A DNA stretch of 5,590 nucleotides from Thermoproteota archaeon (lineage in GTDB: Archaea > Korarchaeota > Korarchaeia > Korarchaeales > Korarchaeaceae): NCBI GenBank assembly GCA_015521385.1, contig WAOH01000173.1, forward strand, positions 1 to 5,590. Direction: 5' to 3'. This document shows, in pieces, positions 1 to 5,590 of the stretch. The notes beneath the pieces were generated by a model, which did not search any database, was not told the DNA's origin, and saw nothing but the letters and a program-made list of their open reading frames with translations. Positions within the stretch are counted from its first letter, which is position 1. Every line of letters begins with the position of its first letter. Both the position numbers and the translations under genes were made by a program.

Positions 1-1256
1 CTCTCCCAGTCCATCTTCAGGTACACGGTTCCCCCGTCCTCCACCTTCAACTTGACGATCCACGCCGGGCTTGAGGTGGATGCCCTTACCTCAACCTTCT
101 TAGCGCCCTCCACGAGCGACCTGGCCTTCTGGACGGCAAGCTCACGAGACATCCTCCTGCTTATCTCCCTAGGCACTCCCTCCTTAGTGAGGACGGCCCG
201 GTACTCCCATCCCTCTACGAGCCCCTCTATCGACCACCTTCCCCCTCTGAACTCCGCTGATACGATCTCAGGCACCACCCCGTACTTCCTCTCCCACTCA
301 AGCCTGGCCACCTCCATCGCGCACTCCCTCTTCATTCTCGAGTCCACCACCTCCATCTCAGCCCCGTTGAACGATAGCACGACCTCCTTCGTCCAGCACC
401 TGTCCTCGAGCCTGGCCACGTACCCCTCCCTCGATCTCTCCAGAGAGGTGAGGTCCATCGATGGGAAGGCCGATCTTATCATCTCGGCCGCACCGTCCTC
501 GTTCACCTCGACCCTCGATAGCTTACCGCTTCCGTACCTCAGGTCGTACCTGTACTCAGCGGACCCTCCCCTCGACGACAGGTCCACGATCAGGTGACGG
601 GGCGATTCCACCCTCACCGACGAGGCCATCCACTTGAACTCGGACAGCTCCTTGGAAATGCTCTCGAGAGCCATCTCCTCGAGAGCCGAAACGCTCACCC
701 TGCTTGTCTCCATTATAGATCCGTCCTCTGCGCTAGCTAGAGCGTAGAGGTACTCCTCATCCCGCTCCAGCAGTATCTCGTAGGTCTCCTCCAGTCTGGA
801 GAGCGAGACCACCCTTCCACCCAATCTCTCCTCAGCGAGTCTCGTGATCGCCTCCCTTCCCAGATAGATGGAGTAGTCCGCCACCCTACCCGTCGTCCTG
901 TGGATCCTTATCCTCCCGACGTGCTGGGGCGAGGAGACCCAGAAATCGGCCCAGAGGCCGTCGAACTCCACCTTCTCCACATCGCACACCTCGCCGTAGC
1001 GGGAGGCGAACCATGACACGACCTCGTCCTCCAGCTCGTCCCGGCTCATGACCGGTAGCTCGGGTTCGGACACGAGGTCGTTGATCTCGTAGTACCTCAG
1101 GTTGCCCAGGCCCGATCGCGTCTCCAAGTAGATGATCCACTTGGTTCCCACGAGGAACTTCTCCACGTTCATTATCCTCACTTTGTCCCTGCTGATATCG
1201 AGCCTACCTGAGATGAAATCCTTCACCAGGCTCATGGCCTTGACCCTGTCTCTCTC
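1..1256 (-). repeat. About seven tandem PepSY-like protein repeat units within the long minus-strand gene
   Basis: Read in frame, residues about 278-340, 348-407, 410-466, 467-528, 530-585, 586-643 and 647-695 each follow the same plan. A helix rich in Glu, Arg and Ala comes first (for example LERDRVKAMSLVKDFI, SRDELEDEVVSWFASRYG, REAITRLAEERLGG, RELAVQKARSLVEGAKK). Then come a strand with V/E residues, a strand often carrying Trp or Tyr (KWIIYLE, WADFWV, EYLYALA, AWIVKLK), and a turn like TTGRV or EDGSI. Sequence identity between units is low, so the repetition is structural rather than at DNA level. The last unit is cut by the window edge. The boundaries were judged by eye. Confidence 0.5.
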
Positions 1257-2087
1257 TAGCCTCCCCACCTCCATGAGCTTCACCCCTCTGAGCAACTTCG
1301 GGAAGTCCCTCGGCGCTATCCTCCTCCTCGATTTCTTCAACCTGAGCAGAGCTGGGGTCCTCCCTTCCTCCCCCCTCTTGAAGAGGCGGGAGAGGAGGGA
1401 TGGCGTGTAAATCTCTCCATCCGGTCCAATGTAGACCGTCCCAGTCTCATCCACCTCATTTCCGTAGTAATCGCGACCCTCGGCGACCCAGTCCACTTTG
1501 TAGAGGGGCTCTACCTCTAGGATTATCTCCTTCACCACCGCGTCCCCGGGCTGTAGTCCCGCCTCACGGAGCTTGGAATATACCTTGTAGAGGACCTCCT
1601 CGGTAGTCCTCGAGTATACGTCGAAATCGGGTGGGGAGTAGGACCTCAGCCTCCTCAGGATTGAGGGCACATCCAACTTCTCGTCCACCCTAGCCTCGCG
1701 GTATTCGATGCCGTACTCGCGCAAGAGCCTGTTCAGCTCTCCCAAATCGATGAGCTTAACCTTGGGATCGGTACTTCCCTCAACGTTGGGGGCGAAGCGG
1801 GAGGTTGATACGTATATCAGCCTGTCCGCTTCATGGGCTTCCATGAGCATCTTGGCTCTATGAACATCTTCGATGCCCAACAGCCTGCTAGAGGGGGTTT
1901 TCTCGACATATATTAGGTAGCTGAGGCGGGTACCGAACTCGTCCCTCTTCTCCGCCTTGATGAGGGCCTTCTCGTCTCTCTTAGATTTTTCCACCACTCT
2001 GATGCTTCTGAATCCCATTTTGGAGATCAGATTCTGTATGAGATCGAGATAGTGATCGAAGGTTAACTTACCGATTGTGCTCGGCAT
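1..2087 (-). CDS. Mrr-like restriction-endonuclease-fold protein with serial PepSY-like repeats (3' end outside window)
   Basis: The frame is open from an ATG at 2087 to the left edge, giving 695 complete codons, so the C-terminus is missing. Residues about 8-130 follow the Mrr-type restriction-endonuclease pattern: a first helix (FDHYLDLIQNLISKMGF), a strand pair, the strand LSYLIYVEK, the helix GIEDVHRAKMLMEAHEAD, then LIYVSTSRFAPN and KLIDLGELNRLL, which match the usual 'TTs.F' and 'LIDG..L..L' segments. The catalytic Asp and Q/E-x-K signature is not intact: the strand reads Y-V-E-K, with Val two places before Lys. Residues about 160-275 hold a mixed region with GPDGEIY and a basic stretch (KKSRRRIAPR). 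From about 278 onward come repeated units of helix plus beta-strands, resembling PepSY modules. There is no signal peptide or membrane segment, so it is probably cytoplasmic. The ATG has GGAGAG just upstream. The Mrr-like fold is fairly likely, the repeat assignment less so, and the cellular role is unknown. Confidence 0.85.
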   Translation of the reverse strand, partial: MPSTIGKLTFDHYLDLIQNLISKMGFRSIRVVEKSKRDEKALIKAEKRDEFGTRLSYLIYVEKTPSSRLLGIEDVHRAKMLMEAHEADRLIYVSTSRFAPNVEGSTDPKVKLIDLGELNRLLREYGIEYREARVDEKLDVPSILRRLRSYSPPDFDVYSRTTEEVLYKVYSKLREAGLQPGDAVVKEIILEVEPLYKVDWVAEGRDYYGNEVDETGTVYIGPDGEIYTPSLLSRLFKRGEEGRTPALLRLKKSRRRIAPRDFPKLLRGVKLMEVGRLERDRVKAMSLVKDFISGRLDISRDKVRIMNVEKFLVGTKWIIYLETRSGLGNLRYYEINDLVSEPELPVMSRDELEDEVVSWFASRYGEVCDVEKVEFDGLWADFWVSSPQHVGRIRIHRTTGRVADYSIYLGREAITRLAEERLGGRVVSLSRLEETYEILLERDEEYLYALASAEDGSIMETSRVSVSALEEMALESISKELSEFKWMASSVRVESPRHLIVDLSSRGGSAEYRYDLRYGSGKLSRVEVNEDGAAEMIRSAFPSMDLTSLERSREGYVARLEDRCWTKEVVLSFNGAEMEVVDSRMKRECAMEVARLEWERKYGVVPEIVSAEFRGGRWSIEGLVEGWEYRAVLTKEGVPREISRRMSRELAVQKARSLVEGAKKVEVRASTSSPAWIVKLKVEDGGTVYLKMDWE

Positions 2088-2091
2088 CCGG

Positions 2092-2097
2092 CTCTCC
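2092..2097 (-). promoter_or_regulatory. Ribosome binding site (GGAGAG) supporting the ATG at 2087
   Basis: GGAGAG on the minus strand lies four bases before the ATG (six bases from its GGAG core), a normal archaeal Shine-Dalgarno distance. It favours the ATG over the in-frame upstream GTG (2126) and TTG (2180), since the frame stays open to a TAG just beyond 2220. Confidence 0.55.
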
Positions 2098-2141
2098 AGC
2101 GAAGTGAAACATAATAACTTTGCCACCGATATGGGGGAGGC

Positions 2142-2150
2142 AATAATATA
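2142..2150 (-). promoter_or_regulatory. Possible box A (TATATTATT) for the long minus-strand gene
   Basis: TATATTATT on the minus strand is centred about 59 bases before the ATG at 2087. Archaeal transcription normally starts some 25 bases downstream of box A. That would put the start near 2120 and give a leader of about 33 bases containing the GGAGAG site. A purine-rich stretch (CATAAAG) precedes it, but a clear BRE is not evident. The call rests on sequence resemblance only. Confidence 0.35.
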
Positions 2151-2407
2151 GTCAACTTTATGGACTAATATCTCGATCAAATCCTCATATGAGTAGCTCT
2201 CAATCTCACTAGAATTCTCCTACAACAAACATGGGAGAGGCTTTAAGGAGAGTAGGGTTGCGACGAAAGTACGCATTGTATACTCGGATATAGTAGGCGA
2301 CACACGGAAATCTGGTCAGACTGCAATCAATTGCTCTAAAATGTTAGTGTTGCATCTTAATTGGAATTATTACGTGATGTACCAAGAGGGCCTTAGAGGT
2401 AGGATCG

Positions 2408-2451
2408 TTTAACCCTTTCCTCAGAGCATCGCTAGAGTAAAAGTTTAGAAA
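2408..2451 (+). promoter_or_regulatory. Possible promoter region for the EVE-nuclease gene
   Basis: Two box A-like stretches lie upstream of the ATG at 2473. TTTAGAAA (2444-2451), preceded by the purine-rich GAGTAAAAG that could act as a BRE, is about 26 bases from the ATG and would give a nearly leaderless message. TTTAA (2408-2412) would give a leader of about 40 bases that includes the GGAGGAG site. Sequence alone cannot decide between them, although the good ribosome binding site favours a leadered message. Confidence 0.3.
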
Positions 2452-2463
2452 TACTTTCACGCC

Positions 2464-2470
2464 GGAGGAG
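2464..2470 (+). promoter_or_regulatory. Ribosome binding site (GGAGGAG) for the EVE-nuclease gene
   Basis: GGAGGAG ends two bases before the ATG at 2473, and its GGAGG core sits four bases away. It is a strong match to the archaeal anti-Shine-Dalgarno sequence and fixes this start, which also places the first beta-strand of the EVE-like domain at residue 3. Confidence 0.7.
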
Positions 2471-2472
2471 CG

Positions 2473-3375
2473 ATGAGAGCGGCCATAATAAACGTGAGGA
2501 GCTTTTCGCACCCACATCTTAAATCAATTTACTCTGAAGGGTTGTGGGGCTTTCCACCGAGCAGGGTAAACGAGAAGAGGTGGAAGGCCCTCAAGATAGG
2601 ATCGCCGGTGCTCCTCTACGGTGAGCATAGGGGTGTGAGGGGTGTTTGGGCCCTTTGTAGGCTCCCAAGAAAGGAGAGAGCGCGTGGACCGATAAGGTAC
2701 TGGAATCCACCCGACGCCTATCCCCTGCTGATCAGACTCGAGCCCCTCATTCCAGCGACGATCAAGTCGGAGAGGGACCTTGACCACATCAAGCCGGTAA
2801 CCAGGGAGGAGCTGGCCTCGGCGTTCTCAATAGGGGCGTTCAGGCAGAAGGTGGACAGGTGGTCCCTTTATGTCTTCGGGAGCGAGAGGGCGGAGGGGGT
2901 CACCTACTCCATCACTAAATTTGAGATGGTGAGGGGTGAGTTCGAGTCGAGGAACACCCCCCTGAGGAGGATAAGGAAGCCTGACCACGAAGACCTGAAG
3001 GCGATGATATACGAGATGGGGAGGATGCAGGGAAGGCACGCTGTCAAGGAGTATCCCATCGAGGATAAGCGCATAGATGTGGTCTGGAAGAAGCTCCCCA
3101 GGCAGGACGCCTCCCCGTACATAGCATGGGAGGTTTCCCTCAGCGGCGACGTGTTCAAGGACTTGGCTAAGTTGAAGCACGCGTATGATCTCTGGAACTC
3201 CATCCCCGTGCTCGTCACGACCGATGAGATGATCGAGAAGGTGAGAGCGTGGGTCGAGGGTTCCTTCCATGAGATAAAGGACGTGCTGAGGATCGTCTCT
3301 TGGAGGAGGATAAAGGAGCTGTACGAGAAGAAGGGTGAGGTGAAGCGCCTGGAGACCGAGCTTGGTATAGTTTAG
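2473..3375 (+). CDS. EVE/PUA-like reader domain fused to a PD-(D/E)XK-type nuclease domain
   Basis: The protein has 300 residues and no signal peptide or membrane segment. Residues about 1-125 look like an EVE/PUA-like domain: an opening strand AAIINV, an aromatic GLWGFPPS (21-30), W37 with LKIGSPVLLYG (40-50), GVRGVWALCRL (54-64), YW (76-77), and YPLLIRLEPL (83-92). Domains of this superfamily bind modified bases in DNA or RNA and are often joined to nucleases in modification-dependent restriction. Residues about 170-285 look like a PD-(D/E)XK fold: helix HEDLKAMIYEMGRMQG, strand with I201-D202-V203, strand AWEVSLSG with E220, helix DLAKLKHAYDLW, then strand IPVLVTTDE. The expected Lys of E-x-K is Ser222, so cleavage activity is uncertain. 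It stands alone on the plus strand, divergent from the Mrr-like gene and convergent with the GHKL gene. A modified-DNA-targeting enzyme is the best guess; an RNA-directed role is an alternative. Confidence 0.8.
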   Translation: MRAAIINVRSFSHPHLKSIYSEGLWGFPPSRVNEKRWKALKIGSPVLLYGEHRGVRGVWALCRLPRKERARGPIRYWNPPDAYPLLIRLEPLIPATIKSERDLDHIKPVTREELASAFSIGAFRQKVDRWSLYVFGSERAEGVTYSITKFEMVRGEFESRNTPLRRIRKPDHEDLKAMIYEMGRMQGRHAVKEYPIEDKRIDVVWKKLPRQDASPYIAWEVSLSGDVFKDLAKLKHAYDLWNSIPVLVTTDEMIEKVRAWVEGSFHEIKDVLRIVSWRRIKELYEKKGEVKRLETELGIV

Positions 3376-3485
3376 GCGCTGAGAATGGAGGGCACTCCCT
3401 AGCAACCCTATAGGAGAAGGTGTATCGCGATCTCGAACAGAATCTTAAAGCCCATTACCAAATACTTGCAGCAACGCAAAGGGGA
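3376..3485. other. Convergent intergenic gap
   Basis: These 110 bases lie between the ends of the plus-strand EVE-nuclease gene and the minus-strand GHKL gene. There is a weak four-base hairpin (AGGG-CACT-CCCT) and the palindrome ATCGCGAT at 3424-3431. Neither strand has the T-rich run typical of archaeal terminators. No gene is apparent. Confidence 0.5.
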
Positions 3486-4985
3486 TCATCCTCTCTTCCC
3501 TCTCCTCGTCAGAATGCCCAATTTGGGAGGAGATACCTCCATACTCAGCTGGATATCTATCATTTTCTCCAGATCCTCGCTCAGGTGAGGATCTCCCAGT
3601 AGGTGGGCGGTAAGCTCCTTAACTGCGAGCTTGTAAAAGTAGTCTATTGCGACTTCCTCCTCACTGCTCAATTCCACCTTCTTCTTGAAATCCGGGTGTC
3701 TCCTGTTCACCATTATCACACCAAGATTCGGCTCGAACCTGCTCCTAGGCGTCGGAGTACCAAAATCCTCCTCGTCGAACATCAGGCCCCCACCCGTCAA
3801 CGCCTTGAGCTTCTTGGGACCCCGCTTGATAGGGATCTTTCCAGTCGTTCTCCTAGCTTTGCTACCGGTTCTGCTCGTTGTGAACCCCTCTGCTATATCT
3901 CCCTCCACCTCCTCCCCCTTCGTAGATCCATGGAGGCTCGTTGGGGGTTCGGACTCAAGTTTTTTGAGCGTATCCATGAGTTTCTTGGCAAGCTCCTTTA
4001 GAGCCCTGTTCCTCCTCCGACGCCTCTCCCTAGACCTTATCTCATCAAGTCTTTCTTTAATAGTCTCTTCGGCGCTCTTGATACACCTAATTAACGCGCC
4101 GTACTTTTCGTTCCTTATTGGAGCCTTCTTGTCGGCCGTGAGGTCGAGGTTATCGAACACGATCGTTCCGTTAAGCGAGGGAGTTTTCCAGACCTCTGAG
4201 TCGCTCAGCTCCTCCAATTCCGCCGCGATATCCTCTATGACCTGGGCACCCCTTCTAAAGAGTGAGACACCCGATTGGTAACCTCCGTAGTATATCTCGA
4301 ACTCCACGGCCCCATATCTCGTGCCGCACTTCCCCTTGTAAATCTCCTCGCCCCTTGGCAGGAGGTTCTTGGTCACCTCGGTGGAGTTCCCATCCTTCCA
4401 GACGATGATGTTTGCATTTCCTAGCCTGGGGAAGAATTCCCGCGCTATGTACTTCGCTATAGTTTCCCTCTTTTTGCTGTATATCGCCGTCCTGTACTTT
4501 ATCTCATCCAACTCCTTTATGATAACCTCGGTGCCACTCCTTCTTCCTCTCTTCGCGAACTCGGGGCTTTCACACTCTGTGGGAAGGGTGGCCTCCATCG
4601 TATCTGCCCGTATAACTATCTTGTAGGCCTTGTCCGATCCTTCCGCCTGCGACCTTATCTCCATGACGTTCCCTATCATCATAAAGGAGAGCAACCCGAT
4701 AGCCTTCTCTCCCATCGTCTTGAGCTTCTTCAATCGCTTCTCCGAGAGCCCTATATGCGTGGGAAGCTCAGCTAATTTCCTACTGCTCATCCCCACCCCA
4801 TCATCCACAACCCTTAGCTCATCTGGACGAATCACTATCTTGATGTGCATGGCATTCGCGTCTAGGGCGTTCTCTACAAGCTCTTTAATCACCCTTAGGG
4901 GATCCTTTCCGCCGACAGTGGGAAGGATGTGCTTGATTATATACTCCTTGTCGCCTATGTCCAGCTTTTTCGTCTTAATCTCCAT
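3486..4985 (-). CDS. GHKL (HSP90/MutL/MORC-like) ATPase with transducer domain
   Basis: The protein has 499 residues. Its N-terminal Bergerat-fold ATPase shows all main motifs: E35-x3-N39 in KELVENALDANA, D61-x-G63-x-G65 in VVDDGVGM, an ATP-lid segment HIGLSEKRLKKL, G92-x4-G97 in MGEKAIGLLSF, and SGTEVII at 150-156. Residues about 215-310 fit an S5-type transducer, with LFRRGAQVIED and the LTADKKAPIRN loop, whose Lys286/Lys287 are in the place of the gamma-phosphate-sensing lysine. An Arg-rich helix (317-329) and a charged, low-complexity linker (about 343-418) lead to a C-terminal segment beginning LGVIMVNRRHPDFKKK, then helical. Such proteins act as ATP-dependent dimer clamps on DNA, and MutL/MORC-like members occur in prokaryotic restriction loci. 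No nuclease or methyltransferase domain is in the chain. Its ATG overlaps the upstream RHH gene by 11 bases, implying coupled translation. Topoisomerase VI subunit B is a less likely alternative, because no H2TH insert is evident. Confidence 0.88.
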   Translation of the reverse strand: MEIKTKKLDIGDKEYIIKHILPTVGGKDPLRVIKELVENALDANAMHIKIVIRPDELRVVDDGVGMSSRKLAELPTHIGLSEKRLKKLKTMGEKAIGLLSFMMIGNVMEIRSQAEGSDKAYKIVIRADTMEATLPTECESPEFAKRGRRSGTEVIIKELDEIKYRTAIYSKKRETIAKYIAREFFPRLGNANIIVWKDGNSTEVTKNLLPRGEEIYKGKCGTRYGAVEFEIYYGGYQSGVSLFRRGAQVIEDIAAELEELSDSEVWKTPSLNGTIVFDNLDLTADKKAPIRNEKYGALIRCIKSAEETIKERLDEIRSRERRRRRNRALKELAKKLMDTLKKLESEPPTSLHGSTKGEEVEGDIAEGFTTSRTGSKARRTTGKIPIKRGPKKLKALTGGGLMFDEEDFGTPTPRSRFEPNLGVIMVNRRHPDFKKKVELSSEEEVAIDYFYKLAVKELTAHLLGDPHLSEDLEKMIDIQLSMEVSPPKLGILTRRGKRG

Positions 4986-5590
4986 GACGGGCTCCCCTTA
5001 ATCTATAATCTGACATGAGGATCCATCTCTGGAACTGATCCTCGCTGAAGAGAGCCCTTAGTAGTGTAGTGACGTACCCGACGTCCTCGGGTGGCACGAC
5101 CTCCCTGAAGATCTCCCTCACTTCAGGAGGTCCCTCTTTGAAATACTCAAGTTCCCTTATTATCTCCTGAATGAGTTTACCTATGTAGTAAGCTCTCTCT
5201 TCCGGTGATCTCTCAACTCCTATTCTAATCTCGTTCGCGATCAGCCCCTTGAGGAGTTGGACTCCCTTTTCTAAATTTTCCAAGGCTCTCATCAAGCGTT
5301 CCGATCCTCGACCTTCGACCTCTTTCTCCTCATCTCTCCTCTCATAAAGCGCTTGCAGCCCTGCCCTAACCGTTCCACTGAGGTTATCGATCCCTTCCGT
5401 GAGTGAAACAGGTAGCTTGAATTTCATCTTCTTTACCCTACCCTCAGGTTTCAGGGGACTCAGATTTAGCTCCCTAGCTATTCTCACCGCTTTCTGAACA
5501 ACCTCCTCCCGACTCGTCCCTTCCCTCTCGGAGAGTTCCCTTAATAGATCGGCCGACTTCCTATCCAACCTTATACTCCTAATAACGACC
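4975..5590 (-). CDS. Tandem ribbon-helix-helix DNA-binding protein with helical C-terminal domain (5' end outside window)
   Basis: The frame is open from the right edge to a TAA at 4975, giving 204 visible residues. The first visible residues, VVIRSIRLDRKS, form the beta-strand of a ribbon-helix-helix motif, followed by helix ADLLRELSEREG, turn TSREE and helix VVQKAVRIARE. The TTG at 5568 therefore cannot be the true start, because it would remove this strand; the start lies beyond 5590. Residues about 53-84 look like a second, shorter RHH unit: strand KMKFKLPVSL, helix EGIDNLS, turn GTV, helix RAGLQALYER. Two RHH units in one chain could form an intramolecular pseudo-dimer. Residues about 92-190 are charged and helical, of no family I recognise, and may bind a partner. 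RHH proteins usually bind operators in the DNA major groove. The stop overlaps the GHKL ATPase start by 11 bases, so the two products probably work together. It could be an autoregulator or a DNA-targeting subunit. Confidence 0.8.
   Translation of the reverse strand, partial: VVIRSIRLDRKSADLLRELSEREGTSREEVVQKAVRIARELNLSPLKPEGRVKKMKFKLPVSLTEGIDNLSGTVRAGLQALYERRDEEKEVEGRGSERLMRALENLEKGVQLLKGLIANEIRIGVERSPEERAYYIGKLIQEIIRELEYFKEGPPEVREIFREVVPPEDVGYVTTLLRALFSEDQFQRWILMSDYRLRGARHGD
4992..4997 (-). promoter_or_regulatory. Ribosome binding site (GGGGAG) inside the upstream gene, for the GHKL ATPase
   Basis: GGGGAG lies six bases before the ATG at 4985 and within the last codons of the overlapping upstream gene. 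It supports this start and fits translational coupling of the two genes. Confidence 0.6.

Larger units (their letters stand above)
2088..2472. other. Divergent intergenic region, AT-richer, no convincing gene
   Basis: These 385 bases separate the two divergent genes and are visibly poorer in G and C than both flanks. They hold a box A candidate on each strand and a short inverted repeat, GCAAT-CA-ATTGC, at 2323-2334. The frame of the minus-strand gene stays open for 44 codons upstream of its ATG, but without an ATG. A 23-codon plus-strand frame at 2341-2412 has no ribosome binding site. No RNA gene, CRISPR repeat or mobile-element end was seen. Confidence 0.6.

Noticed and set aside
663..687. 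Direct repeat of CTCGAGAGCC, 15 bases apart
   Set aside because: It lies inside the long minus-strand gene and simply encodes a local ALEEM-ALES helix; it occurs once and shows no mobile-element or CRISPR structure.
52..1606. Several plus-strand open frames opposite the long minus-strand gene
   Set aside because: Their translations are Ser/Thr/Pro-rich low-complexity, or basic and Pro-rich, with no domain pattern, whereas the minus strand is continuously open with consistent archaeal codon use.
2341..2412. Plus-strand 23-codon frame in the intergenic region
   Set aside because: It has an ATG and a stop but no ribosome binding site, the peptide has no recognisable feature, and frames of this length are expected by chance.
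3388..3405. Possible terminator hairpin after the EVE-nuclease gene
   Set aside because: The stem is only four base pairs and no T-run follows it on either strand.
2524..3405. Minus-strand open frames opposite the EVE-nuclease gene
   Set aside because: They overlap a well-supported plus-strand gene that has a ribosome binding site and domain motifs, and their own translations show none.
3603..5001. Plus-strand open frames opposite the GHKL ATPase gene
   Set aside because: They are Ser/Leu-rich antisense shadows of a gene with all GHKL motifs intact.

Overview
This window most likely comes from a thermophilic archaeon of the Thermoproteota/Korarchaeota kind. The proteins are rich in Lys, Arg, Glu and Ile. 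Arginine is mostly AGG/AGA and ATA is common for isoleucine. Starts are preceded by GGAG/GGAGG motifs, and the only promoter-like signals are box A-like AT stretches. The lineage call is inferred from composition alone; there is no rRNA, tRNA or other marker gene.

Layout. Bases 1-2087 (minus) are the first 695 codons of one long gene that runs off the left edge. It encodes a protein with an Mrr-like restriction-endonuclease fold at the N-terminus, in which the catalytic residues look lost, followed by a basic middle and about seven consecutive units of roughly 60 residues that resemble PepSY-type alpha/beta modules. Bases 2088-2472 are an AT-richer divergent intergenic region. Bases 2473-3375 (plus) encode a 300-residue protein with an EVE/PUA-like modified-base reader domain followed by a PD-(D/E)XK-type nuclease fold. 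After a 110-base convergent gap, two minus-strand genes overlap by 11 bases. The upstream one (4975-5590, 5' end outside the window) encodes a tandem ribbon-helix-helix DNA-binding protein with a helical C-terminal domain. The downstream one (3486-4985) encodes a 499-residue GHKL ATPase with a transducer domain, resembling the MutL/MORC type.

How the genes may work together (inference). Three of the four proteins carry domains common in restriction and other DNA-directed defence systems: a modified-base reader joined to a nuclease, an Mrr-like domain, and a MORC-like GHKL ATPase. The fourth is a DNA-binding partner translationally coupled to the ATPase. This fits an archaeal defence or DNA-surveillance locus. 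The best-supported unit is the RHH-GHKL gene pair. The EVE-nuclease gene and the long repeat-bearing gene are neighbours on separate transcripts, so their membership in one system is a hypothesis. No methyltransferase, helicase, transposase, integrase, CRISPR array or RNA gene was seen.
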